DNA from: Helicobacter cetorum
Lineage (GTDB): Bacteria > Campylobacterota > Campylobacteria > Campylobacterales > Helicobacteraceae
Length of the DNA: 64,000 nt
Reading direction: 5' to 3'
Assembly: GCF_900198405.1 (NCBI RefSeq)
Contig: NZ_FZMR01000021.1
Coordinates: 1-64,000 of the forward strand
The notes under the pieces were generated by a model. The model searched no databases, had not been told where the DNA came from, and was given only the letters and a program-made list of their open reading frames with translations. This document shows, piece after piece, positions 63,409 to 64,000 of the stretch. Both the position numbers and the translations under genes were made by a program. Numbering within the stretch: position 1 is the first letter of the stretch; every line of letters starts with the position of its first letter.

Positions 63409-64000
63409 ATGAAATTAAAAACCACGATTTTACAACATGCTTATCAAGGTTCTAGGGAGGCAACCTTAGAACATACAGCAACTCTACTCAAGCTTGCTAA
63501 AGAGAAGTATCCAAACACGCAGTTAGTGGTATTGCAAGAATTGCACCCCTATGCGTATTTTTGTCAAAATGAAGACCCGGAATTTTTTGATTTAGGGGTG
63601 CATTTTGAAGAAGATAAAGCTTTTTTTAGTGATTTGGCTAAGAAGTTTAAAGTGGTGCTTGTAACTTCTTTGTTTGAAAAGCGTGCCATGGGGCTTTATC
63701 ATAACACTGCAGTAGTTTTTGAAAAAGATGGCTCAATAGCGGGGACTTATCGTAAAATGCACATTCCTGATGACCCCGGATTTTATGAAAAATTTTATTT
63801 CACGCCCGGAGATTTAGGCTTTGAGCCAATATCCACAAGCATAGGAAGATTAGGGCTTATGGTGTGTTGGGACCAGTGGTATCCAGAGGGGGCTAGGATT
63901 ATGGCGTTAAAAGGGGCAGAGCTTTTGATTTATCCTAGTGCGATAGGATTTTTAGAAGAAGATAGTTTAGAAGAAAAAAAGCGTCAGCAAAATGCATGGG
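63409..64000 (+). CDS. aguB: N-carbamoylputrescine amidase-like enzyme (5' part)
   Basis: A carbon-nitrogen hydrolase, truncated by the window end after 197 residues. The triad Glu44 (LVVLQELHPY), Lys116 (TYRKMHIPDDP) and Cys153 (MVCWDQWYPEGAR) is complete. HIPDDPGFYEKFYFTPGD is the AguB type, which turns N-carbamoylputrescine into putrescine; putrescine production is consistent with polyamine metabolism in Helicobacter. The start ATG is two bases after the acidic gene stop. Confidence 0.9.
   Translation, partial: MKLKTTILQHAYQGSREATLEHTATLLKLAKEKYPNTQLVVLQELHPYAYFCQNEDPEFFDLGVHFEEDKAFFSDLAKKFKVVLVTSLFEKRAMGLYHNTAVVFEKDGSIAGTYRKMHIPDDPGFYEKFYFTPGDLGFEPISTSIGRLGLMVCWDQWYPEGARIMALKGAELLIYPSAIGFLEEDSLEEKKRQQNAW

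Overview
The window is about 35% GC and comes from a Helicobacter closely related to H. pylori. The evidence is the Hof-type outer membrane proteins, a remote CheZ homologue, GluRS of the GltX2 type, an MqnA (futalosine pathway) gene, G-tract contingency loci and, as far as I can recall, gene blocks ordered as in H. pylori but joined differently. Several proteins differ enough from what I remember of H. pylori that a sister species such as H. cetorum is plausible. I cannot confirm the species from sequence alone.

Layout. 1-6268 is core: the tail of an unknown gene, mqnA, acnB, mobA-flhB and moaA. 6283-13763 is an accessory stretch. It holds a giant OLD-like ATPase/TOPRIM protein directly behind moaA, about 0.8 kb of decayed gene remnants, a translationally coupled pair of membrane proteins, a UPF0174/DUF3944 gene broken by an internal deletion, and about 0.7 kb with no gene. 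13764-18281 carries motA-motB with an HP0817-like gene, a MoeB/ThiF enzyme, a metallo-beta-lactamase-fold hydrolase and a MidA-like methyltransferase. 18361-25688 is a minus-strand tandem of four Hof-family outer membrane protein genes (one split by a one-base T-tract frameshift), with a Fic gene at its 3' end. 26056-29230 holds a U32 peptidase, cheZ and prfB. 29346-30670 is a glycosyltransferase switched out of frame by a G11 tract.

30746-64000 is again core, in several blocks: ftsY, lipoprotein, formyl-THF cyclo-ligase and rny; a UDG-like protein with aspA, murA, galU, slt, yggT and gltX2; tilS, rimO, a purine phosphoribosyltransferase and an aminotransferase; pgpA, ddl, hydrolase, murF, a HIT protein and prs; a CAU-anticodon tRNA overlapping rodA; rluD, an FN3 lipoprotein, trmB, ftsE-ftsX and an EnvC-like LytM protein; then flaG-fliD-fliS-fliT behind a very clear sigma-28 promoter. 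A TcdA-like enzyme, a 48-residue acidic protein and the start of an N-carbamoylputrescine amidase gene end the window.

How the genes fit together. Cell wall and division genes (murA, ddl, murF, rodA, slt, ftsEX with its LytM partner) and motility genes (flhB, motAB, cheZ, flaG-fliD-fliS-fliT) dominate the core. The accessory parts are surface variation (Hof proteins, the phase-variable glycosyltransferase) and the 6.3-13.7 kb island. In that island the OLD-like protein is intact and the rest is in decay. The best candidates for something undescribed are the approximately 1,190-residue OLD-like protein with a very long insert, the membrane-protein pair beside the UPF0174 remnant, and the 39-base overlap of rodA with a tRNA gene.
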